Of a stretch of DNA of 64,000 nucleotides, positions 1-9,971 are shown one piece after another. The stretch is from assembly GCF_007744515.1 (NCBI RefSeq), contig NZ_CP036268.1, positions 2,767,712 to 2,831,711 of the forward strand, written 5' to 3'. Below the pieces are notes generated by a model, which saw nothing but the letters and a program-made list of their open reading frames with translations, was not told the DNA's origin and did no database searches. Source of the stretch: Stratiformator vulcanicus (GTDB lineage Bacteria; Planctomycetota; Planctomycetia; Planctomycetales; Planctomycetaceae). Both the position numbers and the translations under genes were made by a program. Within the stretch, counting starts at the first letter, position 1; each line of letters begins with the position of its first letter.

Positions 1-799
1 CCTGCCGGCCGGTCTCCGACTCGTACGCGACGACAACCTCTTCCGGCCCTCGTTGCTCCTGCGTGAACGCCAGATCGTCCACGACCGCGAAGGACCCCCA
101 GCCCAGGCCGACCGGATGACGCCACAATTCCTTCGGAGGATTCATCTTCCAATCGGGGTCAAGCATAACGTCCCGAACGTCGCCATCTCTTCGCGGTCCA
201 CGAAATTGCGGCCAGTCGTTCCCGTCGACGACGAGTTCGAAGGTCTTGCTTTCGGTAATGCGTTTTCCCACTTCGTCAAAGTGAGCCATCGCGCGTTGTT
301 CTGCCGTCGGAGTCCACGCCCAAGCCACTCGCGCCGGGATCATCGCACCGTCGAACTGTTCAATCCGTACTGAGTATTTCAGCCCGGCCAGGACCCCCGC
401 GACCAATAGGAGCCCGACGATCCGTGATTTCCACGTCAATCCGGATCGGAACAGCCACCACAACAAGAGCGCGAAGCAGACAGTCGAGCCCGCCACGACG
501 AGCGCGAAGCCGCGTACTGTCGTATCACTGTCGAAAAGCCAATCGCCGGCAAACCAGATCGTGGCGAGGACGGCCGCCCCAAACAAGAAGATGATTGCGC
601 CGGGCTTCCAGCGGAATTTCTTCTTCGCCAGCTCCAAAGGCTGAGCTGCCTTCGCACCTTTGTTGGCCGTCAATTCTCTTTTGGCCGTCAAATCTCTTTC
701 AACCCCCTGCGCGGGAGTGAGTGGATCATCATTTGGGGACTGCTTGCTGTTTTCGCCCATCGGTTCCTGCCGCCGACCCGAATCGTTGTTTGATTCCAT
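1..799 (-). CDS. Membrane-anchored PQQ/BamB-like beta-propeller protein, partial (3' end outside window)
   Basis: The reading frame opens at an ATG at 799 on the minus strand and stays open to the window edge, so about 266 N-terminal residues are seen and the C-terminus is missing. After a charged, polar N-terminus there are three hydrophobic segments (around residues 60-80, 88-108 and 116-134). The chain then continues as an extracytoplasmic domain with the run WPQFRGPRRDGDV, which is typical of the first blade of planctomycete PQQ-binding-like (BamB-type) beta-propellers. By analogy such proteins bind substrates or act as quinoprotein-like scaffolds outside the cytoplasm; the function of this one is not known. 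It lies 78 bp downstream of the DUF393 gene on the same strand and could be co-transcribed with it. A membrane anchor of three helices is less usual than a single signal peptide. Confidence 0.75.
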   Translation of the reverse strand, partial: MESNNDSGRRQEPMGENSKQSPNDDPLTPAQGVERDLTAKRELTANKGAKAAQPLELAKKKFRWKPGAIIFLFGAAVLATIWFAGDWLFDSDTTVRGFALVVAGSTVCFALLLWWLFRSGLTWKSRIVGLLLVAGVLAGLKYSVRIEQFDGAMIPARVAWAWTPTAEQRAMAHFDEVGKRITESKTFELVVDGNDWPQFRGPRRDGDVRDVMLDPDWKMNPPKELWRHPVGLGWGSFAVVDDLAFTQEQRGPEEVVVAYESETGRQ

Positions 800-877
800 A
801 GCAGGACGCTATTTGGATTCCGCCCACGGGGCAAGCGATGTCTTCAATCCCGTCAGTCTCGAGATATCGATTTCGAA

Positions 878-1336
878 TCAGTCCAAGAACCGCTCACGCT
901 CCGCTGGTTTCGGCATTCGGCACGACTCCTTTTTCCCGAATAGTCGATACCGCACGGCGGCGACACCGGCATAACCGAGATCTCGAATCGGGGCCGGAAT
1001 CACCCACATCGCATAGCCCAGCAACGCCCAACCGCCACCGAGACGGCACAACATTCGGACGACGGCTCCACTGTGTCGATGCAGGCCCTCTTCATCGCGG
1101 TACACAACGCTCTTGAGACGTTCTCGCCATTCGTCAGGAACAATCGCTTTCGCCGTCTCGCCTTGCAACGGTGCGAACAAGAATTGGCCCTTGCCGTCAT
1201 GACGCAGCAAAAAGTCCACGAATCGATTGCACATGCCGCAGACCCCGTCGAAAAAAACGATCGGACGCCCGTCATTCTTGACGGGTTCCGTACTCGCGGG
1301 AGTCGTGTCTGGCGAAGAGGTCGCAATCGGCGTCAT
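878..1336 (-). CDS. DCC-family (DUF393) thiol-disulfide oxidoreductase-like protein
   Basis: About 152 residues. The N-terminal part contains FFDGVCGMCNRFVDF, the DxxCxxC signature that names the DCC/DUF393 family (Cys33 and Cys36 from the chosen start). The two cysteines resemble a thioredoxin-type redox pair, and the family is annotated as predicted thiol-disulfide oxidoreductases, although its substrates are poorly defined. A hydrophobic stretch around residues 100-115 is amphipathic rather than a clear membrane helix. The ATG at 1336 was chosen over an in-frame TTG at 1348 because a GGGCGAG purine-rich site lies just upstream of it. No partner gene reveals the pathway; the next gene downstream is the BamB-like membrane protein. 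Confidence 0.85.
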   Translation of the reverse strand: MTPIATSSPDTTPASTEPVKNDGRPIVFFDGVCGMCNRFVDFLLRHDGKGQFLFAPLQGETAKAIVPDEWRERLKSVVYRDEEGLHRHSGAVVRMLCRLGGGWALLGYAMWVIPAPIRDLGYAGVAAVRYRLFGKKESCRMPKPAERERFLD

Positions 1337-1551
1337 TGGCTCGCCCAAAAAGATCGATGTGTGCGTGTCATTCTAGTATCAAAGTCCCTCTCAGAGTGAA
1401 CCGCATTTCTCGAGCGGCCATCACACCCTGAGTTACTCACGAGTACTCAAGTCGGTCCAAGTTGAGGTTGGCGATGCAGGACCAAACGCAAATGGCTATC
1501 TTACCGAGACTGATCGCCTTGTTATTTCGCGTCCAAATTTAGACCAGTTCC

Positions 1552-3183
1552 ATGAGCGCTCCTGATACCGCCACGACGTTCGACGTTCCCATCTGTCAGT
1601 TCATTCGGCAGTGCAAATCAGCAGGCTCCGAACTCAAAGTAGCCGACTCCACCGGAACGGAAGTCTCGGGCTCCAGACTGTTAATCGGAGCGATTGCGTT
1701 CGCCCGACTGCTGCGACGGCGTCATCTCGATGCGAACGAGAAGACGGTGGGCGTGATGCTGCCTCCCTCAGCCGGAGGAGCGATCGTCAACGCCGCCCTC
1801 GCCCTGGATCAACGAGCCGCGGTCAACCTGAACTACACGCTGTCCGAAGAGGACGTGGCCTATTGCGTCCGAGAAGCGAAGATCAGTCACGTGATCGTAA
1901 GTCGAAAGTTTCTCGAAAAGCGGCCGATGAAATTCGAGGTGCCGCTCATTTACGTGGAGGACCTCCGCAAAGAAATTGGATCGATCGACAAAGTGATTGC
2001 CGCGTCGATTTCGAAACTCCCACCGTCGTTGATCGAAAAGGTCTTCAAACTCGACGCCATCTCCCCTGATGATCTATTGACGATCATTTTTACCTCCGGC
2101 TCAACCGGAGAACCCAAGGGAGTCATGCTCTCTCACCGCAACGTTGCGGCCAACCTGAAATCGATCGGCAAGCTTGTTCACCTTTATCCCGAAGACGTGA
2201 TGCTCGGCGTCCTGCCGTTCTTTCACGCGTTCGGATACACAGCCACAATGTGGTGGCCGCTCTGCCTGACGACCAAGGGCATTTATCATTACAACCCGCT
2301 CGACGCCCGCACCGTTGGGGAACTTTGTAAGAAATATCGCGGGACGTTCCTCGTCGCGACTCCGACATTCCTGCGGTCGTATCAGAAGAGGTGCAGCCCC
2401 GAACAACTCGGCACGTTGGAAGTCGTGATCGTCGGGGCAGAGAAATTGCCTGCCGAGCTGCGCGAAAGCTTTTCCGCAAAATTCGGCGTCGAACCCTCCG
2501 AAGGCTACGGCGCAACCGAACTGGCCCCGGTCGCATCGTGCAACATTCCGGACCATCGGGCGATCGACAATTCCCGTACCGCTACGAAGCATGGCACTGT
2601 CGGGCGACCTCTTCCCGGTCAATCGGCGAAAATTGTTGACCCTGAGTCGTTCAACGACCGTGGTCAGGACGAGGAAGGGCTGCTGATGCTCAGCGGCGAG
2701 AATGTGATGCGAGGGTACTGGAATCGCGACGAAAAAACTGCCGAGGTGATTCGAGACGGATGGTACGTCACTGGTGATTTTGCCCGGATCGACGATGAAG
2801 GCTACATCCACATCACCGGCCGTCAGAGCCGGTTCTCCAAAATTGGCGGCGAAATGGTTCCTCACCTCCGTATCGAAGAGGAACTCTCCCGTTTGTGCGG
2901 CGATTGCGATGAAGGAAATTTGAAAGTCGCCGTGACCGCCGTCCCTGATCCGAAAAAGGGCGAGCGTATCATCGTGCTGCATACGGGATTGGATCGCCCC
3001 GTCGAGGAGATTCTCAAAGAGTTGGAACAAGCGGGACTCCCGAACCTTTGGTTGCCCGGCCGTGACTCTTTCTACGAAGTCGAAGCCATTCCGGTCCTCG
3101 GCTCGGGCAAATTGGACCTGAAAGCACTCAAGCAAACGGCGATGGATAAGTCGGGACAGTCGGTCACAGCCCAATCTGCCTAA
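1552..3183 (+). CDS. AMP-binding acyl-CoA/acyl-ACP synthetase
   Basis: 543 residues, the usual length of an adenylate-forming ligase (ANL superfamily). Core motifs are present in order: the P-loop TSGSTGEPKG at 181-190, the A5 motif EGYGATELAP near residue 325, the A7/A8 region with TGDFARIDDEGYIHITGR, and the C-terminal catalytic lysine in GSGKLDLKAL (Lys520). It activates a carboxylic acid with ATP and transfers it to CoA or ACP. The overall pattern is closest to the acyl-ACP synthetase half of bifunctional Aas proteins and to long-chain fatty-acyl ligases, so a role in fatty-acid recycling or lipid remodelling is inferred; the exact acyl donor cannot be read from the sequence. It is one of only two plus-strand genes in the first 36 kb and is followed by tRNA-Ala. 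Confidence 0.9.
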   Translation: MSAPDTATTFDVPICQFIRQCKSAGSELKVADSTGTEVSGSRLLIGAIAFARLLRRRHLDANEKTVGVMLPPSAGGAIVNAALALDQRAAVNLNYTLSEEDVAYCVREAKISHVIVSRKFLEKRPMKFEVPLIYVEDLRKEIGSIDKVIAASISKLPPSLIEKVFKLDAISPDDLLTIIFTSGSTGEPKGVMLSHRNVAANLKSIGKLVHLYPEDVMLGVLPFFHAFGYTATMWWPLCLTTKGIYHYNPLDARTVGELCKKYRGTFLVATPTFLRSYQKRCSPEQLGTLEVVIVGAEKLPAELRESFSAKFGVEPSEGYGATELAPVASCNIPDHRAIDNSRTATKHGTVGRPLPGQSAKIVDPESFNDRGQDEEGLLMLSGENVMRGYWNRDEKTAEVIRDGWYVTGDFARIDDEGYIHITGRQSRFSKIGGEMVPHLRIEEELSRLCGDCDEGNLKVAVTAVPDPKKGERIIVLHTGLDRPVEEILKELEQAGLPNLWLPGRDSFYEVEAIPVLGSGKLDLKALKQTAMDKSGQSVTAQSA

Positions 3184-3276
3184 CTCCGTCCGAGCCATCC
3201 GCTTGACACAAATTTGATGCGTTGATAACGTCCAAAACGCGAAAGATTGCAGCTCGACTGCAAACCTTCGCCTCCA

Positions 3277-3349
<73 letters not shown>

Positions 3350-3722
3350 TTGACGTAAAGCTCGGTTGAATCGCAACTTGCGATTACCCGCCTCTCGCGG
3401 CGGTGCGACCTCTTACCGGATTAATGCCGGAGAGGCAGGTTGTTCCACATGCGATCGAGGCTCTTCTCTTTGTCGCTCCACAAGCCTTCCGGGCAGGCTG
3501 TCGTCACTTTCGACGGCCGCAACCACTAACTTCGGACAGCACGGCTCGGCCTAATGCGAGCGGCCGATCGGGCGGCTTTGGCTGCTGAAGTCGGCTCGAT
3601 ATTCGGCGCGACCGTCGATCAGGCCGATCGTACTTCCTTCTCTAATATGCCCGTTCAACAGGGCCAATCTCTGATTGATTTAACTCATCTCTATTCAACT
3701 CGTCGTGCAGATGTTGGTTAAT
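3350..3722. other. Intergenic region with no recognisable gene
   Basis: The 373 bp between tRNA-Ala and the end of the first DUF1501 gene contain only two short overlapping open frames of about 60 codons with arginine-, serine- and cysteine-rich, non-protein-like translations and no good ribosome-binding site. No terminator-like hairpin with a T-tract, no repeat and no second tRNA was found. Confidence 0.6.
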
Positions 3723-5213
3723 TCATGACAGAATTTCTTTGACGACCCGGGCCGGCTCGACTCCGGTGAGGCGTTGGTCAAGCCCCTGATACTTAAAGCT
3801 TAGTTTTCGGTGATCGATGCCCAATTGATTCAGGATCGTGGCGTTCAAATCGTTGATGTGGACTGGGTCTTGCGTGATGTTGTACGAGAAGTCGTCGGTC
3901 TCGCCGTGGACGACTCCGCCGCGGATGCCACCTCCCGCCATCCAGGTGGAGAAGCACCGCGGGTGATGGTCGCGACCGTAGGTCTTCGCGGTCAGCTTGC
4001 CTTGGCAGTAGGTGGTGCGGCCGAATTCGCCTCCCCAGACGACGAGAGTCTCTTCGAGGAGCCCCCGCTGTTTGAGGTCCTGCACTAAAGCGTAGGAGGG
4101 CCGGTCGATGTCGCCGCATTGCAGCGGAAGATCGCGCGGCAGCGAATTGTGCTGATCCCAGCCACGGTGGAAAATCTGCACGAAGCGGACATCCCGCTCC
4201 ATCATGCGGCGGGCGAGCACGCAGTTGTACGCGAATGTCCCGGGCGTCTTCGCCTCCGGGCCATACAGATCGAAGGTCGACTCCGGCTCGGTCGAGAGGT
4301 CGGTCAATTCGGGGACCGAAGCCTGCATGCGAAAGGCCATCTCGTACTGCGAAATACGGGTCTGCGTTTCCGGATCGCCGACTTCGTCATAGAGTTTGCG
4401 ATTGAGCTCGCCGACACCGTCGAGCATGACCCGCCTCAATTCGCGATCAACTCCCGGTGGGTTGGAGAGGTAGAGTACCGGGTCGCCTTGAGAGCGAAGG
4501 GCGACGCCCTGATGTTTCGACGGCAGAAAGCCACTGCCCCACAAACGCGAGTAAAGCGCTTGGGCGTCCCGTTTGGCGGACCAGGTCGAATTCAGGACGA
4601 CGAACGTCGGCAGGTTGGCATTCAGGCTTCCAAGCCCGTAGCTGAGCCACGCACCGAGGCTCGCCCGGCCGGGAATCTGACTGCCGGTCTGGATATAGGT
4701 GATCGCCGGATCGTGGTTGATTGCTTCGGTCCAGACCGAGCGCACGATCGCGATATCGTCGACCATCTTGCCGATGTTCGGCAGCAGTTCGCTCACTCGC
4801 GTGCCGTTGTCGCCGCATTGTCGAAAGTCGTACTTCGACGGTGCGATGGGCAGACGATCCTGACCCGACGTCATGGTCGTCAATCGTTGCCCCATGATGA
4901 CCGACTGAGGCAGGTCCTCGTCGAACATGTCCCGTAATTTCGGCTTGTAGTCGAAAGTATCGATCTGCGACGGGGCTCCCGACATGAAGAGATAGATCGC
5001 CCGCTTCGCCTTCGGTGCATGGTGCAAGCCGCCGGTCGATGTATCGCGACTGGTCTCTTTGCCGGAAGCAGTATCGGCAACGGTTGGCCCCAATAGGCTC
5101 GCGAGAGCCGCGGTACCGAGACCGCAGGCGGAGCGGCCGAAGAACTGCCGACGGTTTTCCAGCCGGAGATGGTTCGCAATTGGCGAGGCAATTTGTGTTT
5201 TTTGATTGTTCAT
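3723..5213 (-). CDS. DUF1501 domain protein (Tat-exported, alkaline-phosphatase-superfamily-like)
   Basis: 496 residues. It starts with a twin-arginine signal ([13 protein letters not shown], residues 21-33) followed by a hydrophobic stretch, so it is probably exported folded by Tat. The body has DUF1501 hallmarks: [48 protein letters not shown] and a C-terminal [20 protein letters not shown]1501 is placed in the alkaline-phosphatase/sulfatase clan, and the conserved D/H residues suggest metal binding, but no biochemical activity can be assigned. The start ATG overlaps the upstream cytochrome-fusion stop codon by 4 bp (ATGA), which indicates translational coupling. It is the same length as the DUF1501 protein at 31578-33068 and clearly paralogous to it. 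Confidence 0.9.
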   Translation of the reverse strand: MNNQKTQIASPIANHLRLENRRQFFGRSACGLGTAALASLLGPTVADTASGKETSRDTSTGGLHHAPKAKRAIYLFMSGAPSQIDTFDYKPKLRDMFDEDLPQSVIMGQRLTTMTSGQDRLPIAPSKYDFRQCGDNGTRVSELLPNIGKMVDDIAIVRSVWTEAINHDPAITYIQTGSQIPGRASLGAWLSYGLGSLNANLPTFVVLNSTWSAKRDAQALYSRLWGSGFLPSKHQGVALRSQGDPVLYLSNPPGVDRELRRVMLDGVGELNRKLYDEVGDPETQTRISQYEMAFRMQASVPELTDLSTEPESTFDLYGPEAKTPGTFAYNCVLARRMMERDVRFVQIFHRGWDQHNSLPRDLPLQCGDIDRPSYALVQDLKQRGLLEETLVVWGGEFGRTTYCQGKLTAKTYGRDHHPRCFSTWMAGGGIRGGVVHGETDDFSYNITQDPVHINDLNATILNQLGIDHRKLSFKYQGLDQRLTGVEPARVVKEILS

Positions 5214-8200
5214 TGCTTCGTGACGACCTCGTCGAGATTGAATAGCTGATTGACGACCATCGCGACGGCGGCGGCTTCCGTCGCTTCGAGAGATTCGTTT
5301 CGCGGCATTTCGCCAACCGACAAAAGGTCGGCTGCGGCGTCGGGACGGTTCGCAAAGATGGCACGGAATCGACCAAGCGACTCGCGGAGCACGTCCAGCT
5401 CGTCCGCGTCGATCGGTCGGGTCGTGACCCGGTAGAACAGTTCGGACAGCAGCGCATCGTCAGAGGCCTGTCGCTCGGACAGCACTTTTTCGGCCAGCAC
5501 TCGCGCCGCTTCTACAAACTGCGGATCGTTCATCAGCACGAGCGCCTGCATCGGCGTGTTGGTGCGCTCGCGCCGGACGATGCACGACTCGCGATCGGGG
5601 GCGTCGAAGATCGCCATGTTCGGTGCGATCGCCGTCCGCTTCCAAAAAGTGTAGAGGCTGCGGCGGTATAGCTTCGGGCCGCGATCCCGAGAGAAGTTTG
5701 CCGTGTTGCTGGTCGGGTAGGCGACCGTCTGCCACAGGCCGTCCGGCTGATACGGCTTCACCGGAGGCCCGCCGATGTCTTCGACGAGCAGCCCGCTGAG
5801 GGCCAACATTTGATCGCGGACCATTTCCGCATCGAGCCGGAATCGCGGGCCGCGGGCGAGGTAACGGTTTTCCGGATCGACCTCAAGGTGCTCCGGCCGG
5901 ACATTCGAGGCCTGACGATAGGTAGCCGACATCACGATCTGCTTGATCATGCGCTTCGTATCCCAGCCGTGCTCAACGAAGTCGATGGCGAGCCAGTCGA
6001 GCAGTTCCGGGTGCGAGGGCGGTTCGCCCTGCGTGCCGAAGTCCCCGGCGGTCTTGACGATGCCGGTCCCGAATATCTGCTGCCAGAAACGATTCACCGT
6101 CACCCGCGCCATCACGGGGTGATCGGGTTCGGTCAACCACCGGGCGAGTCCGAGCCGATTGAGCGGCGCGTCTTCGGGCAGCGGCGGGAAGACTTCCGGC
6201 ACGCCGGCGGTGACGTCTTCAATCGGCTGATCGTATTCTCCTCGACGCAGCAACTTCGCCTTCGGCGTTTTCCCTAGTTCGTTCATCACGAGCGTTGTCG
6301 GCGCGTCGAACTCGATGCTGAATTGCTCATCCTTCAGTTCGCCGTCCCGGGCGATCAGCGACTTCACCTCGTCGTCCGTTCGCAGAAGTGTGTTCCGCAG
6401 GAGAAGTTTGCGGTCCGCCTCCGTCCGTTGCTCGGGCGACTTCGCGAGCGATTCGAGCACGTCATCATGCCGTAATATCTCGCGAAGCTCTTCCATTCGG
6501 AGCAGTCGGTCGTAGAGCCGGACGTCGTCGACGCCGATCGGAGCCGTGCCGATCAAAGCCGGAGCCGACGTCACCCCTGGAAAATCAACATCGACGAACC
6601 GCGCGTCACGTGATTGCAGTTCGCCGTCGACGTAGAAGTTGGCTCCAGTCGAGAAACGCTTCCCTTCCCACGTAACGACGACGTGGTGCCACTCGCCCGG
6701 CGGGATCGGTTCGCCGCTGATGACCTTATAAATCGTGCCGGAGGAGTCGAACAGTTCGAGGGCCGGTCGGTTGTTGCTAAACAGCACGAAGCGGAAACCG
6801 GGACCGTTCTTCTGATCGCTCATGCGGGTCACGATGTACGTGAATTTTTCCCGCTGCGGTCGGACCCAAGCGGCAATCGACATCGCCTTATGGATGTCCC
6901 ATTCCGCAAGGCCGTCGACGACGAGTTGATTCGACTTCAATACCTCGACCGTCTTTCTCACTCCCCGCTGCTTCGAACGGGCAACCGGACCGATCTTCGC
7001 CGCCCTTACTTCGAGTTTGGCCGGTGCCCGATCGCCGCGAACGACGGTCGCTTCATCCCTCAGCTTCGGTGCCGCGACCGGATTGGACGGCAACGACGGT
7101 CGGCCGCGCGTCCGCGCTATAAATTCGAACGGCCCATTCACGGCCGGTTCTGCGCCCGGCCGGGCTGCTTCGACGGGACGTTCCCGCGACGGCGGACCGG
7201 CGCGCGAGAGCGACGCCGAGATCGGCAGGTGCATCACGAGTCCGTCCGACGAAACAGGATCCTTCCGCAACGTCTCAGCATGACCGGCCACGAAGGCCGC
7301 GACGTCGTCGACCGTTCGTTCAAGCTCCGCGACTCGCGCGTCGACCTTTTGCTCAATTTCGCCAAGCTCCGTCATGATCTGATCGATCCGCTCCAGCTTG
7401 TCGGGGGCAATCGCGCGGATCATCGGTGGCGTATCCTTCACGTTCCGATCGAAGCCGTTTTGCGTCGTGTTGTTGAAGAACGCGTAGAGCTCATAGAACT
7501 CTCGCTGCGAGAGCGGGTCGAACTTGTGATCGTGGCAGGCGGCACAGCCCGCGGTGAGGCCGAGGAAGACGGTCGCCGTCGTCTCCGTCCGATCGACGGC
7601 GTAGCGGTGCAGCAGTTCGGCTTCGATCGAACCGCCTTCGTTGCTGGTCACGTTGTTGCGGTTGAAACCGGTCGCGACGAGCTGCGGATTACTCGGCTCC
7701 GGCAGCAGGTCGCCGGCGAGTTGTTCAACGGTGAATTGGTCGAACGGCATATTGTCGTTAAATGCCTTCACCACCCAGTCGCGATATGGCCAAATCTCGC
7801 GGTAGTTGTCGAAGTGCATGCCGTGCGTGTCGGCGTATCGAGCCGCGTCGAGCCAATACCTTGCACGGTGCTCACCAAACGTCGGTGACGCTAGTAGCCG
7901 ATCGACCAGCCGCTCATACGCGTCGGGCCGCTCGTCGTTGACGAATACTTCGACTTCTTCAGGTGTTGGAGGTAAGCCGGTCAGGTCAAACATGACGCGA
8001 CGGATCAGCGTGTACCGGTCGGCTTCTCGCGATGGCGACAGACCCTTACGGTCGAGTTCACGCAGGACAAACGCGTCGATCGGATTACGCGCCCAGTCCG
8101 AATTGCTCTCCGGAAGGGCGACTTTCTGCGGAGGAATAAATGCCCAGTGCTCTTCCCAGCGGGCTCCCTCCTCGATCCAACGGCGAATCAGGTCAACCTC

Positions 8201-9049
8201 CTGTTTCGTCAATGACTTCTCTGAGTCGGGCGGCGGCATTACGAGGAACTCGTCGTCGGAGACGATCCGCTCATAAAGCGAACTTTCGTCCGGACGAAAA
8301 CGGGTGATGACCGCACCGGACCCTTCACGGTCGTCAAAGGCACCGGCTTCAAGATCAAGTCGCAGTTCGCCTTCACGAGCATGGGCATCCGGGCCGTGAC
8401 AAGCGAAGCAGTTGTCTGAGAGGATCGGCCGGATGTCCCGGTTGAACTCCACCTTGGGTACTGCCGAGCCGGACCGGGCCGGGGGCCGGTTCTGTGAACC
8501 GACGAGCATAAACGCCGGCGGCAGCCGCCGATCCTGATAGAGGTCGGCAGCCACCACGCTCTCCACCGGCCGCCTCGCCTCACGTGGGTCCGGCGAAAGG
8601 GGTTTGGCTGTCGACATATGCCGAAGCTCAATATCTCGATGCCCTTCGACTTCGGGAGCTTTAGCACGTTCGTTGTCGATTGCGACCGAGGCGTCCGGCT
8701 TGGCCGTCCGAGTGCCATCGACACTGACGGCGAACGCGAGTCCCACCGCAAGTACCGCCGCAGCCCCGGCAAGCGTCGCTACGACCCGTGAACTCTTGAG
8801 AGGCGGGCGTTGCGTGGCGTTGCTCGAAGAGGTCTCTTCGAAGATCGCCATCAAGAGACCATGCTCATACAGCAACTGCCCGTGCAGATGACAAAACTCG
8901 ACGTAGGTTTCCCGCAGCCCCTCATCGCGCAGCAACTCCCCAAGACGATTCCGCTTATCGACAGTCCACTCACCGTCGATCATCTCGACCAGAAGACGCT
9001 CAAACTCGGCCCGCTGCTCAACGGTTGATAGGTCAGTTGGTGCTGACAT
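5210..9049 (-). CDS. Anti-sigma-like / PSCyt1 / DUF1549 / LamG / DUF1553 (PSD1) fusion protein
   Basis: 1279 residues with an unusual architecture. Residues 1-75 are a small charged helical domain resembling planctomycete anti-sigma/FecR-like N-termini, followed by a transmembrane helix (about 89-109). Outside the membrane come a PSCyt1 cytochrome module with CFACH (Cys214, Cys217, His218), the DUF1549 region (from about residue 320) with a second haem-type motif [11 protein letters not shown], a LamG/concanavalin-like domain (about 700-880, including AWVRPQ and [12 protein letters not shown]), and the C-terminal DUF1553/PSD1 region with [12 protein letters not shown]. It lies 57 bp downstream of an ECF sigma factor gene and overlaps DUF1501 by 4 bp, so the three form one operon. 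Inferred role: a membrane sensor or anti-sigma factor whose output depends on an external redox or polysaccharide-binding module. The two CxxCH sites predict covalent haem. Confidence 0.85.
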   Translation of the reverse strand: MSAPTDLSTVEQRAEFERLLVEMIDGEWTVDKRNRLGELLRDEGLRETYVEFCHLHGQLLYEHGLLMAIFEETSSSNATQRPPLKSSRVVATLAGAAAVLAVGLAFAVSVDGTRTAKPDASVAIDNERAKAPEVEGHRDIELRHMSTAKPLSPDPREARRPVESVVAADLYQDRRLPPAFMLVGSQNRPPARSGSAVPKVEFNRDIRPILSDNCFACHGPDAHAREGELRLDLEAGAFDDREGSGAVITRFRPDESSLYERIVSDDEFLVMPPPDSEKSLTKQEVDLIRRWIEEGARWEEHWAFIPPQKVALPESNSDWARNPIDAFVLRELDRKGLSPSREADRYTLIRRVMFDLTGLPPTPEEVEVFVNDERPDAYERLVDRLLASPTFGEHRARYWLDAARYADTHGMHFDNYREIWPYRDWVVKAFNDNMPFDQFTVEQLAGDLLPEPSNPQLVATGFNRNNVTSNEGGSIEAELLHRYAVDRTETTATVFLGLTAGCAACHDHKFDPLSQREFYELYAFFNNTTQNGFDRNVKDTPPMIRAIAPDKLERIDQIMTELGEIEQKVDARVAELERTVDDVAAFVAGHAETLRKDPVSSDGLVMHLPISASLSRAGPPSRERPVEAARPGAEPAVNGPFEFIARTRGRPSLPSNPVAAPKLRDEATVVRGDRAPAKLEVRAAKIGPVARSKQRGVRKTVEVLKSNQLVVDGLAEWDIHKAMSIAAWVRPQREKFTYIVTRMSDQKNGPGFRFVLFSNNRPALELFDSSGTIYKVISGEPIPPGEWHHVVVTWEGKRFSTGANFYVDGELQSRDARFVDVDFPGVTSAPALIGTAPIGVDDVRLYDRLLRMEELREILRHDDVLESLAKSPEQRTEADRKLLLRNTLLRTDDEVKSLIARDGELKDEQFSIEFDAPTTLVMNELGKTPKAKLLRRGEYDQPIEDVTAGVPEVFPPLPEDAPLNRLGLARWLTEPDHPVMARVTVNRFWQQIFGTGIVKTAGDFGTQGEPPSHPELLDWLAIDFVEHGWDTKRMIKQIVMSATYRQASNVRPEHLEVDPENRYLARGPRFRLDAEMVRDQMLALSGLLVEDIGGPPVKPYQPDGLWQTVAYPTSNTANFSRDRGPKLYRRSLYTFWKRTAIAPNMAIFDAPDRESCIVRRERTNTPMQALVLMNDPQFVEAARVLAEKVLSERQASDDALLSELFYRVTTRPIDADELDVLRESLGRFRAIFANRPDAAADLLSVGEMPRNESLEATEAAAVAMVVNQLFNLDEVVTKQ

Positions 9050-9106
9050 CGTTGCTCACTTTCCGGTCGGAGCCGGAGACTGGTTTCAAGTTCTCTTCGA
9101 TTGCTC

Positions 9107-9628
9107 TCAGCTCCCGGTTCGCGCCGCCTGTAAGCATTCAATCAGGTTCTGTCGGGCTCGAAACAGGAGCTGTGAAATTGCGTTCGCCGTTCGTTCGGTC
9201 TCCGCCGCGAGATCGTGAACCGACACCCCTTCGAGATAACGCTTCAACACCAATTCTCGCTGTTGATCGGGAAGCCGTCGCAAGCAGTCTTCAAGCCGCT
9301 CCCGCCGATCGTCGAACGAATCGTCCGCGCTTTCGGAATCGGCTTTGATCGCCGTTAACACCGTCTCGTCGAAGACATGCCTGTCCCGCAATTGGCGTTG
9401 CTGATACGCCATAAATTGGAAATGCGCAATCCGGAACGCCCACGCCTTGAAGCTGGTGCCAATTTTGAACTCGACCGACTTCCGCCACAAAACGACGTTC
9501 GTCTCCTGCAATATTTCTTGCGCCACATCGCGATCTGCAGAAAGTGAAAGTAAATACCCGAACAGTCTCGGCTGGAAAGCCGTGATCAACTGCAGAAATT
9601 CGCCGCCACCGTCGTTCTCGTTCGACAT
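9107..9628 (-). CDS. ECF-type RNA polymerase sigma factor
   Basis: About 173 residues from the ATG at 9628; the frame is open further upstream to 9724, but that extension is basic and not sigma-like. Region 2 is visible as AQEILQETNVVLWRK and FKAWAFRIAHFQFMAY, and region 4 as LPDQQRELVLKRYLEG followed by a helix-turn-helix (VHDLAAETERTANAISQLL). It would direct RNA polymerase to a small regulon, probably including its own operon. The gene downstream encodes a membrane protein with an anti-sigma-like N-terminus, which is the natural partner. The relationship to planctomycete ECF groups that sit beside cytochrome-domain proteins is inferred from context. Confidence 0.88.
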   Translation of the reverse strand: MSNENDGGGEFLQLITAFQPRLFGYLLSLSADRDVAQEILQETNVVLWRKSVEFKIGTSFKAWAFRIAHFQFMAYQQRQLRDRHVFDETVLTAIKADSESADDSFDDRRERLEDCLRRLPDQQRELVLKRYLEGVSVHDLAAETERTANAISQLLFRARQNLIECLQAARTGS

Positions 9629-9971
9629 ATCCCTAGAGCTGCTGCGAGGACTTCGTCTGAGGCAGATAGCGGGAGCCGGCGGAATCTTATTCTGTTTATC
9701 GCTTCGCAGCGAAGATTTCGGCAATCCGATGAATTTATCTGCATTTCATGCGGTTTTCGCCTGCGCTAAATCGGACTTCAACGTTGGCTCGTCGAAGCAC
9801 ATCGCGGCTTCCGCGTAGTTCCCGGCTCTCGCCTCCCGTCGGCAACGCTTGGTATCTCACCAAGGTTTTGGGCGTTATTGCCGACACTACGATCGAACAA
9901 TGATTTTTTGGATCAACGAAAAGAAGGCGTCCGAGCCATCCGCAGCGTAGGCCGGATATAGCCGAACGTCA
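9629..9971. other. Intergenic region upstream of the ECF sigma operon
   Basis: About 340 bp between the ECF sigma start and the end of the sulfatase gene. It should hold the promoter of the sigma/cytochrome/DUF1501 operon, but I cannot point to a convincing -35/-10 pair. A small imperfect inverted repeat CTTCGCAGCGAAG lies near 9702. No protein-like open frame is present. Confidence 0.5.

Noticed and set aside
2101-3198. 365-codon minus-strand open frame antisense to the AMP-binding ligase
   Set aside because: The plus-strand ligase motifs are complete and the antisense translation has no recognisable features.
4119-4937. 272-codon plus-strand open frame antisense to DUF1501
   Set aside because: Shadow of a conserved gene; low-complexity translation.
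6614-7888. 424-codon plus-strand open frame antisense to the 1279-residue fusion gene
   Set aside because: It mirrors the opposite strand of a gene with clear family motifs; the translation is Arg-rich with no domain, a common shadow in GC-rich DNA.
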